Under the pieces are notes generated by a model. That model was given only the letters and a program-made list of their open reading frames with translations, made no database searches and had not been told where the DNA came from. The translations under genes were made by a program, and so were the position numbers. A stretch of DNA of 51,385 bases from Opitutia bacterium (lineage in GTDB: Bacteria > Verrucomicrobiota > Verrucomicrobiia > Opitutales > UBA2995), in the NCBI GenBank assembly GCA_014529615.1, contig JAABVD010000001.1, positions 1 through 51,385 of the forward strand, written 5' to 3'. This document shows, in pieces, positions 18,602 to 27,517 of the stretch. The first letter of the stretch is position 1. Every line of letters begins with the position of its first letter.

Positions 18602-19669
18602 TCAAGTGTGTGGGCAAACCCGCATTTCCACTGCAGGGCGAGGGAGGCTTCGAGTGAAGACATTGAAAAGTCCCTTGAGGGCGAGATTTGAGCGAACCAG
18701 GGCGCTGGTGACGACGGCGACCGCCCACACGCTTCGGCGCGAAATTTTTACTTCCTGCCCTTCTCTGAACCTCGGGGTGGCGTGAATACGGCGCAGGGTG
18801 AGCACGGCCATCCCCAGGGCCCACAGGCAGTGGCGGCGGATTGCGGTTTCACGGCGGGGTATGAGCAGGATGAAGCTCAAGGCGTTGGCCAGATGACCGC
18901 GGGCGATTGCCACGAGTTCGAGAACCCCTTCGACCATACCGGGGTGGCCATGTTCTGCGGTAAGGGACCCCAACTCGAATCCTGCCTTGAGGAAGACATC
19001 CCGCGGCAGCCAACAGGCGCCGCGGCGGTGGTCGTCCCAAACGTCCTTGAGTATATTGGTCATCTGCAACCCCTGGCCGAAAGAGACTGAAAGGGCGAGC
19101 AGATCTTCCCGGCGTTCTTTAATTTCGGGGGAGTAATCGCAGAAAAGTTCAGTGAGCATCTCGCCAACTACTCCGGCGACATGATAACAGTAACGGTCCA
19201 GATGCGGGAGGTCGTGGAGGCCGTCGGGAGTCTGATTTCGCTGAAACTCGGCCATCCCCCGGGACATGATCCTGACACAGCGTTCGAGCACGCTTTGCTG
19301 GGCAGGGCTGAAGCGGCGGGTGATCCGGATTACCCGGTCGCTGTTGGCCACCAGGTCGCGCTCGCTTTCGGTGGTTGAGGACGACAGGGAGGCGCCGAGT
19401 TCGCGCGCGAAAGGCCCCGCTTCTTCGCGCCCGGCGACGACTTCCACGAAACGCTCGGAGAAGGCTTGTTTCTGCAGGGCGGTCAGGGCGGGCTCGTCTT
19501 CGATGGTATCGGTGATCCTGCACAGGAGGTAGGCATTGCCCACTACGTCGCGCAACGGATCCGGAAGCTGTGGAATGGTGAGGGCGAAGGTGCGGGAAAC
19601 TCCTTCCAGAATGTGCTCTTGGTAAGCGAAATCGCTGCTTCTAGATGCTTTAGAAGATGGTAGCGTCAT
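18602..19669 (-). CDS. Squalene/phytoene synthase family protein, squalene synthase-like
   Basis: 355 residues of the trans-isoprenyl head-to-head synthase family, which joins two prenyl diphosphates. It starts with [15 protein letters not shown], the substrate-entry region. The first aspartate-rich motif is RITDTIEDE (D54-E58 area), the helix [17 protein letters not shown] follows, and the second motif is [14 protein letters not shown] (N-x-x-x-D-x-x-x-D, about 205-213). The spacing DTxED...NxxxDxxxD and the Y-x-Y-x-V-A-G-x-V-G helix favour squalene synthase over phytoene synthase, but product cannot be proven. Cyclase and HpnC/HpnD genes are absent from the window. It heads the minus-strand isoprenoid block; 188 bp separate it from the OFA transporter, with no clear signal in between. 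Confidence 0.87.
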   Translation of the reverse strand: MTLPSSKASRSSDFAYQEHILEGVSRTFALTIPQLPDPLRDVVGNAYLLCRITDTIEDEPALTALQKQAFSERFVEVVAGREEAGPFARELGASLSSSTTESERDLVANSDRVIRITRRFSPAQQSVLERCVRIMSRGMAEFQRNQTPDGLHDLPHLDRYCYHVAGVVGEMLTELFCDYSPEIKERREDLLALSVSFGQGLQMTNILKDVWDDHRRGACWLPRDVFLKAGFELGSLTAEHGHPGMVEGVLELVAIARGHLANALSFILLIPRRETAIRRHCLWALGMAVLTLRRIHATPRFREGQEVKISRRSVWAVAVVTSALVRSNLALKGLFNVFTRSLPRPAVEMRVCPHT

Positions 19670-19857
19670 GTCCGATCTTTTTTCCCGCTGCTCTGCACAC
19701 CCAAACGTAATGATAATCCCCTATAGGGAGTTGCCGCCGACCTGTCAAGGAGTACGGACAGGACCACACTGGCCCAAAGGCCGTTTGGTTCCACTTCCAT
19801 GCCGAATACGAACAGTTGTAGTATCTTAACCCGCACCGCTAGCCCCCTCCGGCGGTT

Positions 19858-21162
19858 TCAACGCTTCATCTCCATCGGAATCCCATACCGGTGCAGTGTG
19901 CTCTCCAATGTTGGCCGGCCCAGACGAATCCTCCCGTCGTTCAAGAGGTAGGAGAAAAGATAGCCGGCGCCGAGCATGAAGATCCCGATGAGAAAGCAAT
20001 ACATGACGGCCCGATCGGGGTATACATCCTTCAAGTAACCGAGGTAGAGTGGTCCGCAGATCCCGGCGGCGGCCCATGCCGTCAGGACCGCTCCGTAGAT
20101 GGTGGACATTTTTTTGGTGCCGAATACATCGAGTACGAAGGGGGGCATGGTGGCGAATCCACCGCCAAAGCAGAGCAGGAAATAACAGACCAAAGCGGAG
20201 AACACCCAGGGGTTGGTTTCGGTCATGAGAATGCCGAAGACGACCATCTGGCTGGCCAGAAGCACCCTGAAAATCGTGACCCGGCCGAACCGGTCCGAAA
20301 GCAACCCCCAGAACAGGCGTCCCAAACCGTTGCAGATCGAACTCACCGCTATGAGAGTGGCGCCGTACTCGGCCAACGTGGTCGGTTCGATCGTGTTATC
20401 GGCCAAGCCCCAGATCTCCTGGAGGATTTCCGACTGGAAGCTGATCACTGATATCCCAGCGGCGATGTTGAAGAAAAAGACGATCCACATGACTACGAAC
20501 TGGGGGGTTCGCAGGTAGGGGCGAGAGGATTCCGGCTCGGCGAATCCAGGAGGGTTGCCCGCAGTGGCGGTAGCGGGGATGGCGGAGGCCGGGGGATCGC
20601 TCAGAGCGAGGCTGCAGGGAATAAGAACGCAGGCGAATATGATGCCGAGCCAGATGAAGACAAGGGGCAGGGTTCCTTCCGTCCGCACGATCAGGAATGG
20701 GGCCAGTCCCTTGCTCAGGAGAAAGCCGCCGATGCCGAAACCCATTACCACGATTCCCGTGGCCAGCCCCTTGCGGTCCGGAAACCACTTTGCCACGGTA
20801 GCAACCGGAGTAACGTACCCCAGTCCGATTCCCGCGCCGCCTATCACGCCGTAACCCAAATAAAACAGCGGGATGACATCCAGGTGCAGGGCCAATCCGG
20901 AAATCAGATAACCGCCCGAGAACAGTATGCTTCCGGTCAACGCGAGAAACCTCGGACCCAGTCGGGGAAGCATGTTTCCGGCCCAGGCAGCCGATACCCC
21001 CAAAGAAAAAATCGCGATACTGAATGCCCAAGCCGTCTGAGTATGCGTCCAGCCTACCTGCCTTACCAGCATGGTCTGGAAGAAACTCCAGGCGTAGACC
21101 GTGCCGAAACAGACCTGCAGAAACGTGCAGAAGAGTGCGATGGCTATTCGCGGAAGGCGCAC
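19858..21162 (-). CDS. OFA-family MFS transporter (oxalate/formate antiporter-like)
   Basis: 434 residues with 12 predicted membrane helices of the major facilitator superfamily. YAWSFFQTMLVRQVGW near the start and GAGIGLGYVTPVATVAKWFPDR with KGLATGIVVMGFGIG are hallmarks of the oxalate:formate antiporter subfamily. That subfamily moves small carboxylates (oxalate, formate, lactate and others); the actual substrate is unknown. It starts with GTG at 21162 (GTG CGC CTT), with AGGGAGG about 8 bp upstream. It is the third gene of a set with the upstream solute-binding protein and receptor (15-bp gap), so it may carry the compound those two detect. Confidence 0.85.
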   Translation of the reverse strand: MRLPRIAIALFCTFLQVCFGTVYAWSFFQTMLVRQVGWTHTQTAWAFSIAIFSLGVSAAWAGNMLPRLGPRFLALTGSILFSGGYLISGLALHLDVIPLFYLGYGVIGGAGIGLGYVTPVATVAKWFPDRKGLATGIVVMGFGIGGFLLSKGLAPFLIVRTEGTLPLVFIWLGIIFACVLIPCSLALSDPPASAIPATATAGNPPGFAEPESSRPYLRTPQFVVMWIVFFFNIAAGISVISFQSEILQEIWGLADNTIEPTTLAEYGATLIAVSSICNGLGRLFWGLLSDRFGRVTIFRVLLASQMVVFGILMTETNPWVFSALVCYFLLCFGGGFATMPPFVLDVFGTKKMSTIYGAVLTAWAAAGICGPLYLGYLKDVYPDRAVMYCFLIGIFMLGAGYLFSYLLNDGRIRLGRPTLESTLHRYGIPMEMKR

Positions 21163-21177
21163 TTCCCGTTCCTCCCT

Positions 21178-21921
21178 CTAAGGAGCTCTCGTCGTTGGGG
21201 CCCCGGGCTTCTTCCAGCCGGACGAATGGCCGGAAACGTAACGGAAGAGGCGAGCCAGATCCCCTACTTCATCATCGCGGGTCAGGAGTTCGTCCTCCGA
21301 TGCCCCGTCCTTTTCCGGGTCGGCGGCTACTCTCACGGCGTAGTCAAGAAGCCCTCCCAGCGGTTTTGCCGCCAGGTTGACCAGCCAGATCGAAGCCAAA
21401 ACGCCAAGGACGAGAAGGATGCTGATAAGGATGACCTGCTGACCGATGGCTCGCTGAATCTTCAGGGCCACGATGTCCATGTCCATCCCCACGTGTACCG
21501 TGCCGGCAACCCCGGCCAAAATCGGGCTCCCGACTTCTATGAAATCCCCCATGCCCGGGATCCTCCGTTCGACGGGCTCGGTGCTGGATGGATCGCTCCC
21601 CAGGATCTCCCGGGGGATTCCGGGGACGAATGTATGAGCCAGAAATTCCCCCCTCTCACTGGTGATGTATATGTAGCGGATGCCCTGAATCTCCACGAAC
21701 TGGTCGATCAATGACTGCAGCGAGGCCAAGTTCCGGTTGAGGAGAATGTCTACGCTGGAATCGGCAATGCTCTGGGCGATGTTCCTGGTGTTGGACTCGT
21801 ACTCGGACGATAACTGGGTGTCGACGGTGTAGATACACAAAAGGGAAGTTGAAAGGACGATCATCCCGAAGAGTGCGAAGATTCCGAACCGGGTTTTTTG
21901 AAACAGCTTCTCTATTTTCAT
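21178..21921 (-). CDS. Membrane receptor with extracytoplasmic sensor and HAMP, no output domain
   Basis: 247 residues: a membrane segment (about 13-33), an extracytoplasmic sensor of roughly 140 residues resembling a single-Cache domain (IRYIYITSERGEFLAHTF), a second membrane segment (about 182-202), then a HAMP-like linker ending DEVGDLARLFRYVSG. The chain stops 17 residues later without kinase, cyclase or chemotaxis domain. The frame is open to 22038, but the ATG at 21919-21921 follows the stop of the binding-protein gene directly (TGAAATG). It may be a receptor that signals through a partner, or the remnant of a longer kinase; the tail after SGH looks atypical, so a truncating frameshift is possible. 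Compare the intact kinase at 33345-35480. Confidence 0.65.
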   Translation of the reverse strand: MKIEKLFQKTRFGIFALFGMIVLSTSLLCIYTVDTQLSSEYESNTRNIAQSIADSSVDILLNRNLASLQSLIDQFVEIQGIRYIYITSERGEFLAHTFVPGIPREILGSDPSSTEPVERRIPGMGDFIEVGSPILAGVAGTVHVGMDMDIVALKIQRAIGQQVILISILLVLGVLASIWLVNLAAKPLGGLLDYAVRVAADPEKDGASEDELLTRDDEVGDLARLFRYVSGHSSGWKKPGAPTTRAP

Positions 21922-21922
21922 T

Positions 21923-23239
21923 TCATCCCAGCCAGCTTTCCCAGTCGTCGAGGGTGACAAAGCGGCCATCCCGAACGATGGTGTAATAGACGGTTTGGAG
22001 CCCCTGCCGCCGATTGGGCCCGAAAGAGACCATTTCACCGATTCCCAGATCGAAGTCCTGGACTGAAAAGACCGCTTCCTCCAGCTTGGCCCTGCCCCTA
22101 TCCTCTCCCAGACGCCGCAGGATCTCCGTCATCAGCTTGGCGTTGAGAAAGCCCTCCAGACTGACGAAGCTTTGCGGGAACGGTTGGTAGGGTTCCTGGG
22201 CGAGATCGGCGGGGACCTGGGGGTCGTAGCGGGCCATCAGTTGGCGATACTCCCGCACGGCCGGAATCGACAAATCCTCGTAACTGGGAACGACTTGGGA
22301 GTTGACCAGCAGCCGGGTATAAGAGTCGGGGTCCTCCCGGTCCTGAGTGAGGAGTTGGAGGAGGTTTTCGCTTCCCACAAAGGAGAGATTGGCTATGGGC
22401 ACGCGAAGGTCGAGGTCCACGGCGTCGCGCGCGAAGGCGGCGCAGGCGGCATACGACCCAATGCATATCACGGCATCAGGAGAAGTGGCTTTCAGGATTT
22501 CGACCTGTGCCCTCATGCTGCTGGTGAACCGCTGGCCGCGGCGGTAGGTTGCCTCCCCCACAAATTGCCCACCGTGCTCCCCTAGCGCCGCCCTCACACC
22601 CGCCCATCCGCTTCGGCCGTAGGCGTCGGCCTGATAGAACACGGCGATGCGCTTTCTTCCAACCCGAACGAAATTCTCCACCAGACCACTGGTTTCCTGA
22701 CGATAGGAGGCGCGCAAATTGAAGGCAAATTCGCCATAAGGAGGTTCCCTTTGCGGTTGGGCGCCGGTAAAGGGGAAAAACAAGTAGACGCGTTCGTTTT
22801 GGAATTTCTTCAACAGGGGCAGCACGCGGGTTACAGTCGGGGTCCCCACATATCCAAAGAGGAGGAACACGCGGTCCTCCAGCATCAGCTTCATGGTGTT
22901 GCGAACGCATGGGTCTGGCTGGTAGCCGTCATCGTAGAGCTTGAGGGTGATCCTGTGGCCGAGGAGGCTGTTCTCGTTGACATGATCGAAGTAGGCTTTG
23001 GCCCCGCGATAGAGTTCGCGGCCCAAGCCCCGGGAGGGGCCGGAAAAGGCGGCCGACACCCCCAGGGTTATCTCATCGCCGGACGGAATTTCCTTCCCGG
23101 TTCCGCTTCCTGGATTTTCTGCTACTACCATATCAAATACACCTCCAATTCCGGTTCGCGCCTTGCTCCTATTCGAACAGCAGATTGCCAGCAACCCTGC
23201 GGCGCCACGGCGGAGCAACGACCTCCGCGTCAAAGCCAT
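21923..23239 (-). CDS. ABC-type branched-chain-amino-acid-like solute-binding protein (Peripla_BP_6)
   Basis: 438 residues. The N-terminus TRRSLLRRGAAGLLAICC looks like a twin-arginine signal; a lipobox is doubtful. The mature protein is a type I periplasmic binding fold: ITLGVSAAFSGPSRGLGREL, LKLYDDGYQPDPC, LFGYVGTPTVTRVLPL, RQETSGLVENFV and SFVSLEGFLNAKLM. These are family hallmarks (LivJ/amide-urea binding group). The ATG at 23237-23239 is chosen for the Tat motif and for AGAGG about 9 bp upstream; the frame continues to 23293. No ABC permease is linked. Instead the next genes are a receptor and an MFS carrier, so it is more likely a sensor subunit than an importer subunit. A paralogue lies at 32182-33348. 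Confidence 0.84.
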   Translation of the reverse strand: MALTRRSLLRRGAAGLLAICCSNRSKARTGIGGVFDMVVAENPGSGTGKEIPSGDEITLGVSAAFSGPSRGLGRELYRGAKAYFDHVNENSLLGHRITLKLYDDGYQPDPCVRNTMKLMLEDRVFLLFGYVGTPTVTRVLPLLKKFQNERVYLFFPFTGAQPQREPPYGEFAFNLRASYRQETSGLVENFVRVGRKRIAVFYQADAYGRSGWAGVRAALGEHGGQFVGEATYRRGQRFTSSMRAQVEILKATSPDAVICIGSYAACAAFARDAVDLDLRVPIANLSFVGSENLLQLLTQDREDPDSYTRLLVNSQVVPSYEDLSIPAVREYRQLMARYDPQVPADLAQEPYQPFPQSFVSLEGFLNAKLMTEILRRLGEDRGRAKLEEAVFSVQDFDLGIGEMVSFGPNRRQGLQTVYYTIVRDGRFVTLDDWESWLG

Positions 23240-23500
23240 CGGGCGACCTCTCCACTCCTCTTTATTATCCCTTGCGGGGTCAAGAACATTCATTCCGCTT
23301 ATCGTCTTCCAAGGCCATTAGGATTTCCCTAGGCCGAAGGCCCGGCTCCCGACCTGTCCTCCCATCTCAATGTCCAGCAGATAGCCCGTGATATGGGGCC
23401 CTTCATGAGACAGGCAATCACAGTTTGCATACTCCCGCCATGCTACTACGTGTGAGCTGCCCGGATCAACCGCCAATATTGCAAGGAATGACCCCGACCC
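23240..23500. other. Intergenic stretch before the solute-binding protein gene
   Basis: Together with repeat copy C this makes a 364-bp gap. It contains a small inverted repeat GCCGGGCCTTCGGCC-like near 23335-23350. A minus-strand open frame (23318-23560) runs partly into the repeat and matches no family I know. No tRNA or clear promoter was recognised. Confidence 0.35.
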
Positions 23501-23607
23501 AACTTTGCAGGGTGTCGATCCGTCCTCATCTGCGCCCCTACCCGAACTCCACACCAGCACTCGATTTTCGTTCGCTCGCTACAAATTTTGTGAGACATGC
23601 GGGCTAA
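23501..23607. repeat. Dispersed repeat, partial copy C
   Basis: AACTTTGCAGGGTGTCGATCC through CGTTCGCTCGCTACAAATTTTGTGAGACATGCGGGCTAA, separated by a diverged middle, matches the right-hand part of the repeat in copy A (reverse orientation). The left terminal repeat is missing. The terminal CTAA supplies the TAG stop codon of the adjacent NCS2 permease gene, which ends at 23604. Confidence 0.65.
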
Positions 23608-25334
23608 GGTCCGTTCCCGACCTGGACGGTAACGATGTCTACGCCGTGATATTTTTGATGGCGCACGGAAGTGGCGTAATGCCGCAGTAAACGGAAAGAG
23701 ATCTCCCGTTCATCCAGTATCTGGGGTTGTTCGCTCAGGTAGGCCAGCCGGTCTTCCAGGTTTTCCCCCGCTATGGCCGCCAAAAACTCCAATTCCACGG
23801 CCCTTTCAGCGGACCGGGCGGTGAGAATCAGCCGCCGTCCCTTGGCAGTTGCATCGGCCTCGGCTTGTTGCACCAGAACCGTCAGAGTCTCTTCTCCAGC
23901 AGCGCGCAAGCGCCCCGTGGCGGATTCGTTCCAGCCGTTTTTCGCGGCGAAGGCGCGGAGGAACTTGTCGATCTTGGATGTCGAGGCCAGGGCCAATTCG
24001 GTTTCCAGACGGCGGCGGCGGGGAGCGGTCAGTTCCATGAATGCGGTCAGCAAAATAGCGGTAAGGCAACCTGCGGTCATTCCGTTACCGAGCAGGGTGC
24101 CCCAGGTCCCACCCAAAAGGTCGGCGAAGATCATCTCATTCTCGAAGCCTACTCCAAGCCAGAAGGAGAGCCCCACAACCGCAGCCTTGCGGTGATCGAG
24201 CCCGTCCTCCACAACCATCTTCAGGCCCTGGACGAAAAGCAGGCCGATCAGCACGGTAATATAGGCCGCCCCCACGGGATTGGGAATGGAGATGAGGAGG
24301 GCCGTCACTTTGGGCGATAAGGCCAGAATGGCAAAGATGCTCCCCACATACACCCCTACGCGGCGGGCGGCAACCCCGGTGAGTTCCGCCAGCGATAAGC
24401 TGCTGGAGTAGGTGGTGTTGGGGGCCGTCCCGATGAGCCCCGAGAGCAGGTTGCCCATCCCATCGGCATTGAGAGCCCCTTGAACCAAGCGAAAATCGGT
24501 CGCCCGCGGTCGGCGGCGCGAGACCCGTTGAATGGCAATACCATCGCCAATGGTCTCGATCGCGCCCACCAGGGTGACGACCACAAAAGCCGGCAGAAGG
24601 GCCCAGAATTCTGTCTTGAAGGACAAATCCAACCCCGGCCACCCGTAATCGGGCAAACCGATCCAGGGCGCCGCTATTACCGGTTGAAAATCGAAAAGTC
24701 CGAACGGCGCGGCCACCGCGCAACCCACCACCATGGCGATTAACGGCGCCCACAACCGCCACGACAATGGGGCGCGAAGAGCCAGCGCCACGAGAGTTGT
24801 CAGCGTTGCCACGGCCACAACTGGCGCCGCCCTCGGCGACGTGTCGGCGGGGACTTCCTTCAACAGGCCGAAAACAATCGGCATGACCGTTACGGCAATC
24901 AGCATAATAACCGTTCCGGCCACGACCGGGGTGAGGATGCGGCGCAATAGGGAAAGCCTCGCGGCCAGGGCAAACTGAAAAAGCGCCGAGACGACGATCA
25001 GGCTGGCCATGAGGGGTGGTCCGCCCTGCACCAGAGCGGTGATGCAGACCGCGATAAAGGCTCCGGAGGTGCCCATGATAAGCACGTGCCCGGCCCCGAT
25101 CCGACCGACCCGGGCCGCTTGCAGAACCGTGCTCACTCCACTGATCAGCAAAGCCGCAAAAGCGACCCAATTCAGGTAACTGTCCGGCTGATTGGCCGCC
25201 CGGCCAATGAGGATGGCGCTGATCACTACCGGAGCGATAATGACAACGGCGGTTTGAAAACCAGCTCCAAAAGCTACCGGGTGAGGAGGCCGCTCGTCCG
25301 GCTCATAGCGGATATCCTGATTATTTTTCGCCAT
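23604..25334 (-). CDS. NCS2-family nucleobase (uracil/xanthine-type) permease with C-terminal ATPase-like domain
   Basis: 576 residues. Residues about 20-430 form the nucleobase:cation symporter-2 fold: IGAGHVLIMGTSGAFIAV, the half-helix region LVGAIETIGDGIAIQRVSRR with the conserved E-T-x-G-D, then GTAPNTTYSSSLSLAELTGV, the NCS2 substrate-site signature. Residues about 454-576 are an extra cytoplasmic domain. GEETLTVLVQQA resembles an N-box helix, and EISFRLLRHYATSVRHQKYHG resembles the end of RsbW-type HATPase folds, but the G-boxes are degenerate. The tail could sense or regulate rather than hydrolyse ATP (inference). Its TAG stop lies in the end of repeat copy C. It sits 81 bp after the Pot-type importer genes, same strand. 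Confidence 0.85.
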   Translation of the reverse strand: MAKNNQDIRYEPDERPPHPVAFGAGFQTAVVIIAPVVISAILIGRAANQPDSYLNWVAFAALLISGVSTVLQAARVGRIGAGHVLIMGTSGAFIAVCITALVQGGPPLMASLIVVSALFQFALAARLSLLRRILTPVVAGTVIMLIAVTVMPIVFGLLKEVPADTSPRAAPVVAVATLTTLVALALRAPLSWRLWAPLIAMVVGCAVAAPFGLFDFQPVIAAPWIGLPDYGWPGLDLSFKTEFWALLPAFVVVTLVGAIETIGDGIAIQRVSRRRPRATDFRLVQGALNADGMGNLLSGLIGTAPNTTYSSSLSLAELTGVAARRVGVYVGSIFAILALSPKVTALLISIPNPVGAAYITVLIGLLFVQGLKMVVEDGLDHRKAAVVGLSFWLGVGFENEMIFADLLGGTWGTLLGNGMTAGCLTAILLTAFMELTAPRRRRLETELALASTSKIDKFLRAFAAKNGWNESATGRLRAAGEETLTVLVQQAEADATAKGRRLILTARSAERAVELEFLAAIAGENLEDRLAYLSEQPQILDEREISFRLLRHYATSVRHQKYHGVDIVTVQVGNGP

Positions 25335-25415
25335 TACAAAGCTGATCCCCTGTCTATCCGGACCGCTGAGCCCTATCGAGAGAAAAACGGGCTCCCTCCC
25401 AAATATGCCAGGCCA

Positions 25416-26246
25416 TCACGTGTCTTCATGAATCCTCTTGCCACTTTTTTGCAGCAGTTCTACGGCCAGGAGGACCAGTATGGCGAAGGCAATCAGCAGG
25501 GTGGCTATGGCGAGGATGGTTGGGCTTATCTCTTCTCGTATCCCGGACCACATCTGGCGCGGTATGGTGCGCTGATCCACCCCCCCCAGGAAAAGGACGA
25601 TTACGACTTCGTCGAATGAGGCGGCAAAGGCGAATAGCGCGCCCGTAAAGACACCGGGCGCAATAATGGGGAGCTGAATGCGACGGAAAGCCGTAATGGG
25701 TCCTGCTCCAAGGCTGGCCGCGGCCCGAAGCAGGGTGTGATCAAACCCGGCCAAGGTGGCGGATACGGTAATGACTACGAAGGGCGCCCCGAGCATGGCA
25801 TGAGCCAGGATAAGCCCGAGGCGAGTCTGACCGAGACCGATGGCGGAGTAGAAAAAGAACACTCCCACCGCCACGATGATCACCGGGGTCACCATGGGAG
25901 AGATCACGAATGCGGAAACGAACTCGCGAAAGGGAAACTTCGGGTGGTTCAAGCCCATAGCCGCCAGTGTGCCGAGCACGGTGGCCAGGGCCGCGGCGAA
26001 GATGCCGATAAAGAAGCTGTTTCCGATGGCTGCCCGCCACTCCGGGTTCTCCACGATGGAGCGATACCATCGCAGCGAATAAGCATCGCCATCAAAACGA
26101 AGCATGCCTTCCGTAAAAGTGAAGTAGGGCTCTACGTTGAAGCTCAAAGGAATGATTACCAGCAGAGGCAGAATGAGAAAGCCGAAGCCCAGCGCTACCA
26201 CCGTTACAAAGGCCCCTTTCAAGCATTTCCATCCAATGTGTGGCAT
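25416..26246 (-). CDS. Spermidine/putrescine-type ABC transporter permease (PotC-like)
   Basis: 276 residues, six membrane segments, inner membrane. The cytoplasmic EAA loop RAAASLGAGPITAFRRIQLPIIAPG couples to the ATPase and identifies a binding-protein-dependent permease. FDEVVIVLFLGG and RTIPRQMWSGIREEISPTILA are typical of PotC. The start overlaps the stop of the potB-like gene by one base. Members import polyamines or related cations and 2-aminoethylphosphonate-like compounds; the substrate here is not determinable. Confidence 0.86.
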   Translation of the reverse strand: MPHIGWKCLKGAFVTVVALGFGFLILPLLVIIPLSFNVEPYFTFTEGMLRFDGDAYSLRWYRSIVENPEWRAAIGNSFFIGIFAAALATVLGTLAAMGLNHPKFPFREFVSAFVISPMVTPVIIVAVGVFFFYSAIGLGQTRLGLILAHAMLGAPFVVITVSATLAGFDHTLLRAAASLGAGPITAFRRIQLPIIAPGVFTGALFAFAASFDEVVIVLFLGGVDQRTIPRQMWSGIREEISPTILAIATLLIAFAILVLLAVELLQKSGKRIHEDT

Positions 26247-27454
26247 TATCCGAGCTTGAGTTTGTCAATCCCGACCCATCGGTCGAACAGGAAGTAGCAG
26301 ACGAAAACGCCCACCAGTACGACAACCGAAATGGCGGCGGCCAGTCCCCAATTCAGCGAAGTCTGAATATGGTAGGCGATCATGTTGGAAATGAGTTGTC
26401 CCTTGGCCCCCCCGACGAGAGCCGGGGTAATGTAGTAGCCCAAGGACAAAATAAAAACGAGCAGGCACCCGGCCGAAACGCCCGGAAGGGACTGAGGGAA
26501 GTAAACCCTGGCAAAAGCTTGGAAGGGGTTTGCCCCCAAAGATGCCGCGGCCCGCATATAAACGGGTGGAATGGATCGCATGACTGCATAGAGGGGGAGG
26601 ATCATGAAGGGCAACAAAACATGCGTCATTGCAATGAGAGTGCCCGTCATATTGTGAACCAGGGCGAGTCTCGATCCGTCATCCACCAGGCCGATCCAAA
26701 CCAGGATGTCATTGATGACTCCCTGATTCTGCAAGAGCACGAGCCAGGATGTCGTTCGAACCAGAAGGGAGGTCCAGAAGGGCACGAGGACGATCACCAA
26801 CAGGATCTTGGCGAGTGAGTCGGATACGCTGGTGATGGCAAAAGCAATGGGGTACCCAATAAGGAAGCACGACACCGTCACGGCGAAGCTCACGTAGACC
26901 GTTCGCAGGTAAAGCGTTTTGTAGATTCTCCGTTCTTCACTGACGAGTTGGATTTCCCCGTCCAACCCGCGTTCGAGATCGATGGACTGGAGATAATGGC
27001 GCGCGGTGTAGCGTTGTCCGGCCTTGACTATGGCCCGCCACAGGGAAACGTCTCCCCATCTCCGATCGATTTGGATCATGGAGGCGGGCATGTCGGAAGT
27101 GTCCGCGCTTTCCAGACGACGGGCGGTCTTGGCAAATACGCTACGCGTGCCGCTCTCGATGCGGTTTACCCGGGTTGCGACTTTTCCAATGGATCGGTTT
27201 TCCCTGGAAAGGACCAATTCGGCCGCCATGGCTTCATAAACATCCGGCGAAGGAAGGGCCGAGTCCTCCCAGTCGGCCAAAAGGGCGAGGGTCCGGGGAA
27301 AAGCATCGGCAACCTCCGGGTCGTGAACGCTCTGCACGACCATGGTGGCGAGGGGGATGACGAAGGTTACCAGGACGAAGGCGACCAGAGGGAGGGCCAG
27401 CCCCACGGGGATGAATCTTCGAAGCAACCTCCTGCCCTGCCTTCGGCGGTTCAT
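26246..27454 (-). CDS. Spermidine/putrescine-type ABC transporter permease (PotB-like) with long periplasmic insertion
   Basis: 402 residues, about 110 longer than a standard PotB. The extra part lies between the first membrane segment (about 17-40) and the next (about 188-210). It is a hydrophilic, probably helical extracytoplasmic stretch with no family I recognise. The core shows VPFWTSLLVRTTSWLVLL, the EAA loop RAAASLGANPFQAFARVYFPQ, and SLGYYITPALVGGAKGQLIS, all characteristic of PotB. It precedes potC with one shared base and follows the binding-protein gene after 63 bp. Confidence 0.86.
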   Translation of the reverse strand: MNRRRQGRRLLRRFIPVGLALPLVAFVLVTFVIPLATMVVQSVHDPEVADAFPRTLALLADWEDSALPSPDVYEAMAAELVLSRENRSIGKVATRVNRIESGTRSVFAKTARRLESADTSDMPASMIQIDRRWGDVSLWRAIVKAGQRYTARHYLQSIDLERGLDGEIQLVSEERRIYKTLYLRTVYVSFAVTVSCFLIGYPIAFAITSVSDSLAKILLVIVLVPFWTSLLVRTTSWLVLLQNQGVINDILVWIGLVDDGSRLALVHNMTGTLIAMTHVLLPFMILPLYAVMRSIPPVYMRAAASLGANPFQAFARVYFPQSLPGVSAGCLLVFILSLGYYITPALVGGAKGQLISNMIAYHIQTSLNWGLAAAISVVVLVGVFVCYFLFDRWVGIDKLKLG

Positions 27455-27517
27455 GCCTTGCTACGCGGCGGCAGGGCGGACAGCCCTTGGGGTAACCTGA
27501 ACGCCCCCTTCCCGAGC

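Noticed and set aside
23318-23560. Minus-strand open frame in the gap before the NCS2 gene
   Set aside because: Runs into repeat copy C and matches no known family; no good start signal.
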